Assembly (NCBI RefSeq): GCF_965216805.1
Contig: NZ_CBDCGN010000003.1
Location: 1,674,001-1,738,000, forward strand
DNA from: Panacagrimonas sp965216805
Lineage (GTDB): Bacteria > Pseudomonadota > Gammaproteobacteria > Nevskiales > Nevskiaceae
DNA length: 64,000 nt
Direction of reading: 5' to 3'
Part shown: positions 30,203 to 37,797 of the stretch, piece after piece
How the letters are laid out: every line of letters begins with the position of its first letter
Position numbering within the stretch: position 1 is the stretch's first letter
Translations under genes and position numbers: made by a program
Notes under the pieces: generated by a model
What the model was told of the DNA's origin: nothing
The model's input: only the letters and a program-made list of their open reading frames with translations
Databases searched by the model: none

Positions 30203-31621
30203 TTATTGCACGGTGACCGTCCCGGTCATGTCGGGATGGATGCTGCAGTCGTAGGCGTAGATTCCGGGCGTGTCGAAGCTGCGACTGTAGGTGCCGCCCT
30301 GGCGAAGCCGGTCGCTGGCCTGATCCGCAAAATTGACCAGGTGACTGGAGCCGTCTTCGTTGGTCCATTGCACGGTGGTTCCCACCGGCACCGTCAGCAG
30401 CTTGGGCGAGAACGCGAAGCCCTTGATGGTGACCGTGCTGGCCGCTGCCGACGCCGGAGCCGGCGCTGCGGCCTCCGGCTGCGGCTCGGCCTTGCCGGGT
30501 ACCGGCGGTGCGACGCTGACCCCACCGCCGGCCGATTCGGTGACCTTGAGCTCCACCCGGCGATTGAGTTCGCGGCCCTCGTCGGTCTCGTTGTCGGCCA
30601 CCGGGCTGGATTCCCCGTAACCCTTGGTACTCATGCGATCGGCCGCGATTCCCAATCCGACCAGATAAGTCTTGACCGACCTGGCGCGCCGGTCCGACAG
30701 GCTGGCGTTGTACGAGTCCGAACCCTTGGCATCCGTATGTCCGCCGATCTCGACCTTGATGTCCGGCCGCTTGGTCAGGGCGCCAGCCACGCCGTCGAGC
30801 AGGCTCTTGGCGTTGACCGTCAGGGTGGACTTGTCGAAGTCGAAGTTGACGCCGCGCAGCACGATCGTGTCTCCCACACCGCAGCCATCGAGATTCACCG
30901 CCTCGCCCGGTTCGGGTGCCTCGCATTTCGGCGGAGGATCGGTCTCGTCGCCATCGTCGGCCGAGGTGCAACCCTTGTCCGCGGGGAAGTCGATCAAGCC
31001 GTCGCCGTCGTTATCCAGGCCGTCGCTGCAGACCGGCGGCGGTGGCGGCACCGGCACCACCACGACCGGTGCCGGTGCCGGCGGCGGTGGCGGTTCCGGG
31101 GCACGCCCGAACGGGATGCGTACGCCCAGATTGAACAGCGGCTCCCTGAATTCCTGGCCGTTGTCGTCGGTGTTGGATTCGGTGTGCCAGAGGGCTTCGG
31201 CGCGGATACCGAAAGACTTGCCGATGGCGACGTCCCAGCCCAGGCCCAGGTTGAACAAGGTGGTGTCGCCACCCATGACATCGCCGTGGATGTAGGGACC
31301 GCCGGGACCGCTGAAGAACAGGTTGACGCCGAATCCACCGCCGGTGATGTCGACATCTTCGCCGCCGTCGTCCTCGGCTTTGTAGTCGATGAAGGTGCCG
31401 CGCAGTTCGATCTCCGCCGAGGCGGACAACGGCAGGCCCAGGGCCAGGGTGCCGCCAATGCCGTCGTCGGCGTGACGCGCGTCGTCCGACAGCACGTAGG
31501 TCGCCATCGGCGCGACGTAGAAGCGGTTGTCCTCCTGTGCCGCCGCAGAGCCCCAGATCGCTGCGGTCGCCACTACGCCCAAGTGCAACGCCATTCGAAC
31601 ATCAAGACGGAACTTGTCCAT
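30203..31621 (-). CDS. OmpA-family outer-membrane protein with C-terminal cupredoxin domain
   Basis: A 472-residue fusion. Residues 1-29 form a signal peptide; 30-172 resemble an eight-stranded barrel; 173-197 are a proline-rich hinge; 198-226 hold an acidic DGLDNDGDGLID calcium-binding loop; 255-360 are an OmpA/MotB peptidoglycan-binding domain (NFDFDKSTL, GHTDAKGS, GYGES, NRRVEL). After an Ala/Pro linker, residues 396-472 form a plastocyanin-like domain (FAFSPKLLTVPVGTTVQW). Type-1 copper ligands can be read as H427, C459, H462 and M465. Both known architectures are common; the fusion is unusual and suggests a copper electron carrier tethered in the periplasm. It is one continuous frame. 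Confidence 0.9.
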   Translation of the reverse strand: MDKFRLDVRMALHLGVVATAAIWGSAAAQEDNRFYVAPMATYVLSDDARHADDGIGGTLALGLPLSASAEIELRGTFIDYKAEDDGGEDVDITGGGFGVNLFFSGPGGPYIHGDVMGGDTTLFNLGLGWDVAIGKSFGIRAEALWHTESNTDDNGQEFREPLFNLGVRIPFGRAPEPPPPPAPAPVVVVPVPPPPPVCSDGLDNDGDGLIDFPADKGCTSADDGDETDPPPKCEAPEPGEAVNLDGCGVGDTIVLRGVNFDFDKSTLTVNAKSLLDGVAGALTKRPDIKVEIGGHTDAKGSDSYNASLSDRRARSVKTYLVGLGIAADRMSTKGYGESSPVADNETDEGRELNRRVELKVTESAGGGVSVAPPVPGKAEPQPEAAAPAPASAAASTVTIKGFAFSPKLLTVPVGTTVQWTNEDGSSHLVNFADQASDRLRQGGTYSRSFDTPGIYAYDCSIHPDMTGTVTVQ

Positions 31622-31705
31622 GAAAACCCTTAGTTAGTCGTGGTTGTGGAATGCGGCATCGCGTTCCAGGCGAACAGGCGGCTTGCGTGTTGCTGACTTC
31701 AGGGC

Positions 31706-31739
31706 AAAAAAAATCCACCCGACCGCAAGATCGGATGGA
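31706..31739 (-). terminator. Orphan intrinsic terminator upstream of the ompA-cupredoxin gene
   Basis: On the minus strand, TCCATCCGA pairs with TCGGGTGGA (9 bp, one G-U pair) around an 8-base loop and is followed directly by eight T residues. It lies 85 bases before the OmpA start and no gene precedes it on this strand, so it ends either a small RNA or an attenuated leader. Confidence 0.85.
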
Positions 31740-31936
31740 CGTCGATGTCCTGGTTAGTCGCGCAAGACAACTTTGAATTGCACGACGGTGGGTCAGCGCC
31801 CCTTCGCGAAGCGCCCGCCACTGTGCAGCAACAGGCGTGCCAAGGACGCACTGGCGAGGGTGGCGGATAGAGCATGCAGAAATGACGGTGCGTTCGGCGC
31901 CGCGCGTGGCCGGAGCCCCCGCCTTGCACGTTGATT

Positions 31937-31986
31937 GACGCACTGCAGCACCGAATTGGGGCGAATCGCCCCAATCGGTGCGTCAC
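31937..31986. promoter_or_regulatory. 50-base palindromic element between two divergent transcripts
   Basis: TGACGCAC...GTGCGTCA forms the outer arms and, inside, CACCG/CGGTG and TGGGGCG/CGCCCCA pair around a three-base loop. It sits midway between the two orphan terminators and could be a shared operator for divergent promoters or a structured RNA on either strand. Confidence 0.6.
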
Positions 31987-32210
31987 TGAACGCGAGCGGG
32001 TTGGCCGCGGCACTGGTCATGCCGTGCACACGATGCGCCCTGCGATGGTCAGGTGACGCTCTAGCTATTGCGCACCCGCGATAGCGACGGGCCGAAGCGA
32101 TTCGCTGCCGCGGTTGGCACAGCATTTGCTCGGTCACTTTCGTGCGTTCCGATTCGGGCGCACGGCGGTAACCGATTTAGCAGTGCTGCTAGATCAGCCG
32201 GACACCAAAG

Positions 32211-32257
32211 TCCACGCGATTGGCTTGAACCACAAGCCGGCGCGTGGATTTTTTTTT
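32211..32257 (+). terminator. Orphan intrinsic terminator upstream of the DUF3034 gene
   Basis: TCCACGCG (32211-32218) pairs with CGCGTGGA (32241-32248), with an inner GGCTTG/CAAGCC stem, followed by nine consecutive T residues. It is one of the strongest terminators in the window, yet no plus-strand gene precedes it. It therefore ends a small RNA or forms a leader attenuator of the DUF3034 operon, whose first ATG is 110 bases downstream. Confidence 0.9.
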
Positions 32258-32366
32258 GGATTTTTCCCGCGGCTGACATCGGGGTCGGCAGGCACTAAGG
32301 GCGTGGATGAACGGCTTCTTCAATCAATCAATCACTTCGATAGATCAATACCAAGGAGTTGGGGCG

Positions 32367-33428
32367 ATGAAACGCAACACCAAAGAGCTGCGATCCACTA
32401 CAGCACGGGTGCTGATGGCCGGGGCCATCATGGCCGCCGGTGCGTTCAGCGGTACCGCCAACGCGGGCTTCTACAACGACGGCAAGGTGCTGCTGACCGG
32501 CGGCGTGGTGACCATCGATGGCGCGGGCGGCGGCGGTATCACGCCGTGGGCGACGATCTCCGGCTACGGCACGCGCGACGGTGTCAACGGCGGTCTGCAT
32601 TACACGTTTGCTTACCTGCCGAACTACAGCCTCAACTCTTACGGCGCCACCTTCGGGTTCTTCGACCGCTTCGAGCTGTCCTACACGCGCAGCACGCTGC
32701 CCACCGGCAGCACCTTCGACACCGTGGGTCTGGTCGCCAGCCTGCTGACCGTGACCGACAACACCGGTATCGCACCGTTCAACACCACCATCGAGATGGA
32801 TGTGTATGGCGCCAAGCTGCGACTGTTCGGCGATGCGGTCTACACCTCCGACAGCTGGATTCCGCAGGTGGCGATCGGTGGGTTCTACAAGGACAACAAG
32901 AACCAGGATCTCCTGCATACCTTGCAGGCCGCGGACCACAAGGACTGGGAGGCCTATGTCAGCGCCACCAAGGTGTTCTTCCCATTCAGCACGCTGGTCA
33001 ATTTCACCGGCCGCTATACCCGTGCCAACCAGACCGGCCTGACCGGTTTCGGCGGGCCGCGTGATGATGGTCGCGAGTTCCGCTTCGAGATGTCCATCGC
33101 CCAGCTGGTGGCCAAGAACACCGTGTTCGGCATCGAGTACGCCCAGCACGGCAAGGCGCTGGACGAGGTCGGCGTCAACCTCAACGGGATCAACCTTGAG
33201 GGAATCCTGGCGGCGCTGCCCCTGGACGTGCTGGACAACCTGGGCCTGACCAACCTGGAACAACTGGAAGACACCCTGACCCAGAAGGAAAGCGACTGGG
33301 TGGATCTGTTCTTCGCCTATGCACCGAACAAACGCATTTCGTTCGTGCTGGCCTACGCCATCCTCGGTGACATCACGCTGACCCCGGACCAGCACGGCTT
33401 CTATCTGTCCACCCATTTGACGTTCTGA
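32367..33428 (+). CDS. DUF3034-family predicted outer-membrane beta-barrel protein
   Basis: A 353-residue secreted protein with a signal peptide (cleavage near TANAG, residue 33) and beta-rich sequence ending in STHLTF with a terminal phenylalanine, as in barrel proteins. DUF3034 features seen are GKVLLTGGVVTIDGAGGGGI, TPWATISGYGTRDGV, DRFELSYTRSTL and the MDVYGAKLRLFGDAVY segment. The ATG at 32367 has a GGAG site 9 bases upstream; the frame is open earlier but lacks a ribosome site. It begins a six-gene plus-strand block ending in apbE. Function is unknown. Confidence 0.88.
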   Translation: MKRNTKELRSTTARVLMAGAIMAAGAFSGTANAGFYNDGKVLLTGGVVTIDGAGGGGITPWATISGYGTRDGVNGGLHYTFAYLPNYSLNSYGATFGFFDRFELSYTRSTLPTGSTFDTVGLVASLLTVTDNTGIAPFNTTIEMDVYGAKLRLFGDAVYTSDSWIPQVAIGGFYKDNKNQDLLHTLQAADHKDWEAYVSATKVFFPFSTLVNFTGRYTRANQTGLTGFGGPRDDGREFRFEMSIAQLVAKNTVFGIEYAQHGKALDEVGVNLNGINLEGILAALPLDVLDNLGLTNLEQLEDTLTQKESDWVDLFFAYAPNKRISFVLAYAILGDITLTPDQHGFYLSTHLTF

Positions 33429-33482
33429 TCGAACGTTGTCTCGCACCCGTTGTTCCCCGCTGCAAATCGAAAGGAGACTGTT

Positions 33483-33953
33483 ATGACATGCAAGCAAACG
33501 ATTGCACCCTTGCTGGCCGGAGGGCTGCTCGCGCTGTCGGCGATGCTGCCCGCGCACGCCGGCGAGGAGAAGACCAATCCCATCTTCGGGTTGTCGTCGA
33601 GCGCGCTGGAGGATTTCGGCGGTGAGGCCGGCGTACACGAATGGGCCAAGGCGCTGTTCCACTTCATTCTGCTGGATCAGCGCATCGCGCCGATGTTCAA
33701 GGAGTTCGGCAATCCCGAGCGCCAGATCTTTCTCAACACGCAGCTGGAAACCATGGTGCTGGGCGGTCCCAACAACTATCAGGGTGCCAGCATGGCCGCC
33801 GCGCACGCGGATCTGAACATCAACATGGAGCAGTTCAACGCCGTGGTCGAGGCCGCCTACAACGCTTGCGAGCGGGTGAACATTCATTACTTCGCCTGCA
33901 ATCAGGTGATTGCCGCCCTGGCCCCGTTCACCGACGACATCGTCACGCGTTGA
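33483..33953 (+). CDS. Exported group I truncated haemoglobin-like protein
   Basis: A 156-residue protein with a Sec signal peptide (cleavage near AHAGE, residue 27) followed by a truncated globin fold. The conserved segment GGPNNYQGASMAAAHADLNI contains the proximal haem ligand H108, with F118 in the family position after it. The B-helix region reads LFHFILLDQRIAPMF, so the usual B10 tyrosine is not obvious. Most truncated haemoglobins are cytoplasmic; an exported one next to redox proteins suggests haem-based oxygen, nitric oxide or electron handling in the periplasm. A strong AAAGGAG site precedes the start. Confidence 0.88.
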   Translation: MTCKQTIAPLLAGGLLALSAMLPAHAGEEKTNPIFGLSSSALEDFGGEAGVHEWAKALFHFILLDQRIAPMFKEFGNPERQIFLNTQLETMVLGGPNNYQGASMAAAHADLNINMEQFNAVVEAAYNACERVNIHYFACNQVIAALAPFTDDIVTR

Positions 33954-34076
33954 GGCGAAACGGTACGGCCCGCGACCAGGACGAGCCACGGGCAGGATCG
34001 GACCGCCGACCCAGCGGTTCGATTCTGTTTGCGGGCTGGCCGACATCAAGACCGAACCTGTCTGACGGATGACCCC

Positions 34077-34718
34077 ATGAAAACTAATCGAACCCTGACG
34101 AGCAGGGTCCGCCAGTGGATGGCAGGGCCCCAACCTTCCGCATCTCCTGTTGCGCTGATTGCGCAAGCATCGACGCCCGTGATGGCCTCGCGGCGACGCC
34201 TGCTGCAAACGCTGCTGGCCCTGCCGCTGGCCGGCATCAGCGCGCGCCTGTCGGCGCAGGTGGGTGGCGGAATCGAGCAATTCTGGAAATTCAATATCCG
34301 GCCGGAAATTTTCCTGGAGGAAGTGTTCGGCCCCGATGTGCCGGTCGCGCAGTCGGTGTCGGTGGGCGGTGCGGTGCCCAGCCTGATCCAGCCGCTGCCG
34401 CAGCGCATGCGCTACTGGCGCGCCGACGGCCGCACCGCGTGGATCTTCGACGAACTGGGCAAGGATGGTTATCAGCCGACCACCTGTGGTTTCGTGGTGC
34501 GCGACGCCGCCATCGAACAGGCCAAGGTGCTGATCTATCGCGAGTCGCGCGGCGAACAGGTCGGCCAGCCCTCGTTCCTGCAACAGCTGGTGGGCGCACG
34601 CATCGCGGGCGAGTCGCTCAACGTCAGTGTCGACAACATCTCCGGTGCCACCTATTCGGTGAAGATGATGCAGCGCATGGCGCGGACGGCGCTGGTGCTG
34701 GACCAGATCGCGTCCTGA
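34077..34718 (+). CDS. Tat-exported FMN-binding-domain protein (covalent flavin acceptor)
   Basis: A 213-residue protein with a twin-arginine-type signal (SRRRLLQTLLALPLAG, residues 38-53) and a C-terminal FMN-binding domain as in NqrC/RnfG. The flavinylation motif DxxSGAT is present as DNISGAT, residues 186-192, making T192 the predicted site of covalent FMN attachment. An ApbE flavin transferase gene lies four genes away in the same block. The protein should be soluble in, or anchored at, the periplasm and act as a one- or two-electron carrier. It is followed after 7 bases by the PepSY gene. Confidence 0.9.
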   Translation: MKTNRTLTSRVRQWMAGPQPSASPVALIAQASTPVMASRRRLLQTLLALPLAGISARLSAQVGGGIEQFWKFNIRPEIFLEEVFGPDVPVAQSVSVGGAVPSLIQPLPQRMRYWRADGRTAWIFDELGKDGYQPTTCGFVVRDAAIEQAKVLIYRESRGEQVGQPSFLQQLVGARIAGESLNVSVDNISGATYSVKMMQRMARTALVLDQIAS

Positions 34719-34725
34719 TCCGCCG

Positions 34726-35592
34726 ATGAGCAAGACCGAAATGGCCCCTTCCCAGGCCGTCAGCCCCGGCGCGCCCGACGCCGCGCCGCAAACGCCTGAA
34801 GCCGCGCCGGTCAAGCCGGTGCCTGCGGTCAAGACGCGCAGCAACCTGACGCCGTTTCTGCGCGACTGGCACCGCCGTGCCGGTTTGTTCGCCTTCCTGT
34901 TCATGGGCTGGCTGGGGCTGAGTGGCATCCTCATCAACCAGAGCCCGAGCTGGGGCTACGACACCGACCGTATCTACTGGAGTTGGGTGATGTGGTTGTA
35001 CAGCCTGGAGCCGGCCCCGCCGACCACCGGCTTCCAGGCGTCCGATCACTGGATGGCGGTGACCCCCGAGGGCACAGTGCTGGACGCCAACCCGGTGGTG
35101 CCGCCGATCAAGCTGCCGCTGGGCCTGGTGGCCGGACCGATCGAAGGCCAGGCGTTGATCTTCATCGCCGACGCCCAGCATGTCGCGGTGCTGACCGAAG
35201 ACGGCGCGCGTTACGACGAACTGCGCGCGCCGATCCTGCCGCTGACGTCGATACGCCGCATCGGCAGCTTGCCGACGCAGCCCGGCTCGCTGGTGGTTCA
35301 GGACCTCGACGCCTTTGCCAGTACCGACGGTGGCAACAGTTGGTCGCCGGTGGACCCGGCGCAGGTCCAATGGTCGGAAGCGGTCGAATTGCCGGCCACC
35401 GAGCGCGAACGCCTGCTGCCGTTTTCGCGGCCGTTCGTGACGCTCGAACACATTCTGGTCGACGCCCACAGCGGCGCGATCTTCGGTCGCGGCGGTGTTT
35501 ACGTGATCAACGCCGTCGGCGTTGCGGCGATCTGGCTGGCCGTCAGCGGGGTATGGATGTGGTGGCGTACGCAGCGACGCCGCAAGCCCTGA
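34726..35592 (+). CDS. PepSY-associated membrane protein of the flavin electron-transfer block
   Basis: A 288-residue protein with a proline/alanine-rich cytoplasmic N-terminus, a first helix preceded by the family histidine (DWHRRAGLFAFLFMGWLGLS, about residues 45-65), a large periplasmic domain, the LEHILVDAHSGAIFGRGG segment, and a C-terminal helix VAAIWLAVSGVWMWW. PepSY membrane proteins of this type are often encoded beside flavinylated proteins and may pass electrons across the inner membrane. It starts 7 bases after the FMN-protein gene. Confidence 0.85.
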   Translation: MSKTEMAPSQAVSPGAPDAAPQTPEAAPVKPVPAVKTRSNLTPFLRDWHRRAGLFAFLFMGWLGLSGILINQSPSWGYDTDRIYWSWVMWLYSLEPAPPTTGFQASDHWMAVTPEGTVLDANPVVPPIKLPLGLVAGPIEGQALIFIADAQHVAVLTEDGARYDELRAPILPLTSIRRIGSLPTQPGSLVVQDLDAFASTDGGNSWSPVDPAQVQWSEAVELPATERERLLPFSRPFVTLEHILVDAHSGAIFGRGGVYVINAVGVAAIWLAVSGVWMWWRTQRRRKP

Positions 35593-35697
35593 GCTTCGTG
35601 TCCAGGGCCGTGGCGGCAACTCTCCGAACCCAGGCGCTCGCGCAACTGCGGTTCGATCCGATTCTTTCGTAGGTCCATGCAGTCAAGGAGCATCACC

Positions 35698-35955
35698 ATG
35701 AAACGCAACATGACCCTTGCAGGTTCCGCCATCGTCACCGCCCTGCTGATGTGGATGGCAGGCCCGGTCCAGGCCCAGGAGCAGAGCGGCCGGATCACCC
35801 TGGACCAGATCTCCGTTCCCGGCGTCGACAAGGACGGCGACGGCTGTCTGGACAAGACCGAAGTCACCCCCGGTGGCCAGCTCGACAAGCGCTTCGCGAC
35901 ACGTGACGTCAACGGCGACGGCAAGCTGTGCAAGGACGAGTATTTCGCCCCCTGA
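35698..35955 (+). CDS. Small secreted EF-hand protein
   Basis: An 85-residue protein with a Sec signal peptide (cleavage near VQAQE, residue 27) and two canonical EF-hand loops, DKDGDGCLDKTE (44-55) and DVNGDGKLCKDE (70-81). Each loop carries a cysteine (C50, C78), which could form a disulfide and make the fold redox-sensitive. An AAGGAG site precedes the ATG. It sits between the PepSY and apbE genes and probably belongs to the same block; the partner is unknown. Confidence 0.85.
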   Translation: MKRNMTLAGSAIVTALLMWMAGPVQAQEQSGRITLDQISVPGVDKDGDGCLDKTEVTPGGQLDKRFATRDVNGDGKLCKDEYFAP

Positions 35956-36057
35956 AAAACGACGGGCAAGGGATCGCCACGCGGGATGCGGCAAGCATGA
36001 ACGCCGTCGCCATCCAGCCCCGACGATGAGCGCGGTTCCAGCTGCAGAGAAGTCGCG

Positions 36058-37059
36058 ATGAAAATGTGGCGGACCTTGCCCTCGCCCCTGGTCAAGCTGG
36101 GGTTCTTTGCAATGGGCACGCAGATTTCGGTCAGCGTGTCCGCGCCGGGATCGCGCCGCCGTCGCGAAGCGGCCGGCGAGGCCATCGCCGAAGTCGAACG
36201 CATGATGCAGACGTTCGGCAAGCACTGGTGGCCGTGGGGTAACGGCGAGCTGTCGCGGATCAATCGGCGGCTGGCGGAGGGTGGGGTGGCGGAGATCCCC
36301 GTCGCCATGCGCGTGCTGTTCGGGCGTGCCTGGGCGATCAGTCGTGCCAGTGGCGGCCTTTACGAACCGCGCATCGCACAACTGGTGCAACTGTGGGGCT
36401 TCCACGATCTGGCGGCGATGCGCCAGACGCCGCCGGAGCCCGCGCAGGTCGGCCACTACCTGCAGGCCTTGCGCGCCGCGCCGGCCTACGACGGCGGCGC
36501 CACCTACGGGCCGGCGCCCGACGTCGGGTGGGACTTCGGCGGAATCGGCAAGGGCTGGATCGTCGATGCCGCGCTGGACGTGCTGCGCGATCGTGGTTTC
36601 CCGGATGCGGTGGTCGACGCCGGCGGCAACCTGGCTGCGCGCGGTGCGCGCGGAGACAATCCCTGGCGCATCGGCATTCGCGATCCCCGTTCCGATCCGC
36701 TATCGCCGCGGCTGGTCGCTACCCTGATGGCGCACGACGAAGCGGTGAACACGCACGGCGACGATCAGCGCTACTTCGAGGTCGACGGCCGGCGTTACGC
36801 GCATATTCTCGATCCCGCCACCGGCTGCCCGGCGAGCGGACTGCGCTCGCTGACGGTGGTTCACGCCGACGGCACCCTGGCCGAGGCCGCCGGCGCCGCC
36901 CTGTATGTCGCCGGACGACAGCACTGGCCGCAGATGGCGCGCAAGCTGGGTCTGGCCGATGTGCTCGCAGTCAACGAGGACGGCGAGGTGGAGGCCACCG
37001 CGCATCTGGCCAAGCGCATCCGCCCCGAAAACGGCACGCAGATCCGCTCGGTGGGCTGA
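36058..37059 (+). CDS. apbE: FAD:protein FMN transferase ApbE, without a visible export signal
   Basis: A 333-residue ApbE-family enzyme that transfers FMN from FAD to the threonine of DxxSGAT-type acceptors. Seen: the N-terminal FFAMGTQISVSV strand, the substrate-site DFGGIGKGWIVDAALD near residue 160, VDAGGNLAARG, and HILDPATGCPA with the following LAEAAGAAL. The domain begins about 16 residues after the start, there is no lipobox and no hydrophobic signal, and the upstream frame is closed by a stop at 35998 with no earlier start. ApbE proteins are usually exported, so a cytoplasmic location is unusual. Its likely target is the FMN protein at 34077. Confidence 0.93.
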   Translation: MKMWRTLPSPLVKLGFFAMGTQISVSVSAPGSRRRREAAGEAIAEVERMMQTFGKHWWPWGNGELSRINRRLAEGGVAEIPVAMRVLFGRAWAISRASGGLYEPRIAQLVQLWGFHDLAAMRQTPPEPAQVGHYLQALRAAPAYDGGATYGPAPDVGWDFGGIGKGWIVDAALDVLRDRGFPDAVVDAGGNLAARGARGDNPWRIGIRDPRSDPLSPRLVATLMAHDEAVNTHGDDQRYFEVDGRRYAHILDPATGCPASGLRSLTVVHADGTLAEAAGAALYVAGRQHWPQMARKLGLADVLAVNEDGEVEATAHLAKRIRPENGTQIRSVG

Positions 37060-37140
37060 CCGGGACCCGGAGTTGACGAGGGCAGCGCCGCGGCGGCAAT
37101 CCAGCTGCCGATCCACCGGGAGCGGCCGCCGCGGACAAGG

Positions 37141-37458
37141 TCAGGGGAGCTCGGCAGGGTCGTCTTTCTGCGTCGGCGCGGGCACGGCGACAGCCGGGAT
37201 GGCGCGCTCGAGGTAGAACACCGGCTCGTCACCGGCAAAATATTCGGCATCGATCAGGCGCCAGCCCTGGCCGTACAGGTCGACCAACGTGGATTCGAAT
37301 GCGCCCTCTTTCCCATGACAGTCCAGGGGGTCGCTGGGCGTGATCGCCTCTCTGGCGCGTGTGGCGCAGCCGAGAATGTCGAAAGCGGCATGCGCGGGGC
37401 CTGCGATGCCGAGCGTCAGGCAGGCGGCGGAAAGTAACGGGAACTTCGAGTTCGCCAT
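37141..37458 (-). CDS. Small secreted protein of unknown function
   Basis: A 105-residue protein with a clear Sec signal (residues 1-24, cleavage near AHAAF) and two cysteines (GCATRA, DCHGKE) that could form a disulfide. The mature part has a WRLIDAEYFAGDEPVFYLERA segment. No family is recognised. It is the last gene of the TPR envelope operon, 24 bases after its neighbour. Confidence 0.6.
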   Translation of the reverse strand: MANSKFPLLSAACLTLGIAGPAHAAFDILGCATRAREAITPSDPLDCHGKEGAFESTLVDLYGQGWRLIDAEYFAGDEPVFYLERAIPAVAVPAPTQKDDPAELP

Positions 37459-37482
37459 GGCGGGTGCTCGTGGATGGAAAAA

Positions 37483-37797
37483 TCAGCGAGCGCGCAGCAG
37501 GCGTTCGGCGCGGTAGGCACGACCGCTGGCGTAGTGCTCGGCGGACCTTGCGTAGCCGACCGCGTCCACCGGCGCGAAGTCGGGATCGAGCAAGCCGGGC
37601 GGACGATCCAGTTCGCTGCGCGACTCGTTCTTCCACGGCGCCAGAAACAGGCCGACCGCGGCGTCCTGTTCGCCGACGACGGTGGTGCCGGCCGTCGCCG
37701 CGGGCGACGCATCGTCGGCAGCAATGGGTGCCGCGGCGATGCAGCCCAGCACCGCTGCGGCCAGCGCCACGCAGCGACGCGCAACGCTGATCTTCAC
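37483..37797 (-). CDS. Small secreted protein of unknown function (TPR operon)
   Basis: A 104-residue protein with a Sec signal (MKISVARRCVALAAAVLG, cleavage near PIAAD). The mature region contains GLFLAPWKNE and a C-terminal helix ending RAERLLRAR. The ATG overlaps the stop of the TPR lipoprotein gene by 4 bp, which supports real expression and coupling. No family is recognised. Confidence 0.6.
   Translation of the reverse strand: MKISVARRCVALAAAVLGCIAAAPIAADDASPAATAGTTVVGEQDAAVGLFLAPWKNESRSELDRPPGLLDPDFAPVDAVGYARSAEHYASGRAYRAERLLRAR

Larger units (their letters stand above)
31622..32366. other. Long divergent leader region with two orphan terminators
   Basis: About 745 bases without a convincing protein gene. 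In order it holds the ompA-cupredoxin leader, a minus-strand intrinsic terminator (31706-31739), a 50-base palindromic element (31937-31986), a small hairpin (about 32063-32085) and a plus-strand intrinsic terminator (32211-32257). Both terminators precede, rather than follow, the flanking genes. Several ORFs here have no signal peptides, ribosome sites or familiar motifs. Confidence 0.75.

Noticed and set aside
31602..32137. Small ORFs in the divergent leader region
   Set aside because: No ribosome sites, signal peptides or familiar motifs; the region is better explained by RNA structure and terminators.
32328..34937. A minus-strand open frame of 869 codons across the DUF3034, globin and FMN genes
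   Set aside because: Three well-supported plus-strand proteins with signal peptides occupy the same DNA; the antisense product is low-complexity and His/Gln/Arg-rich.
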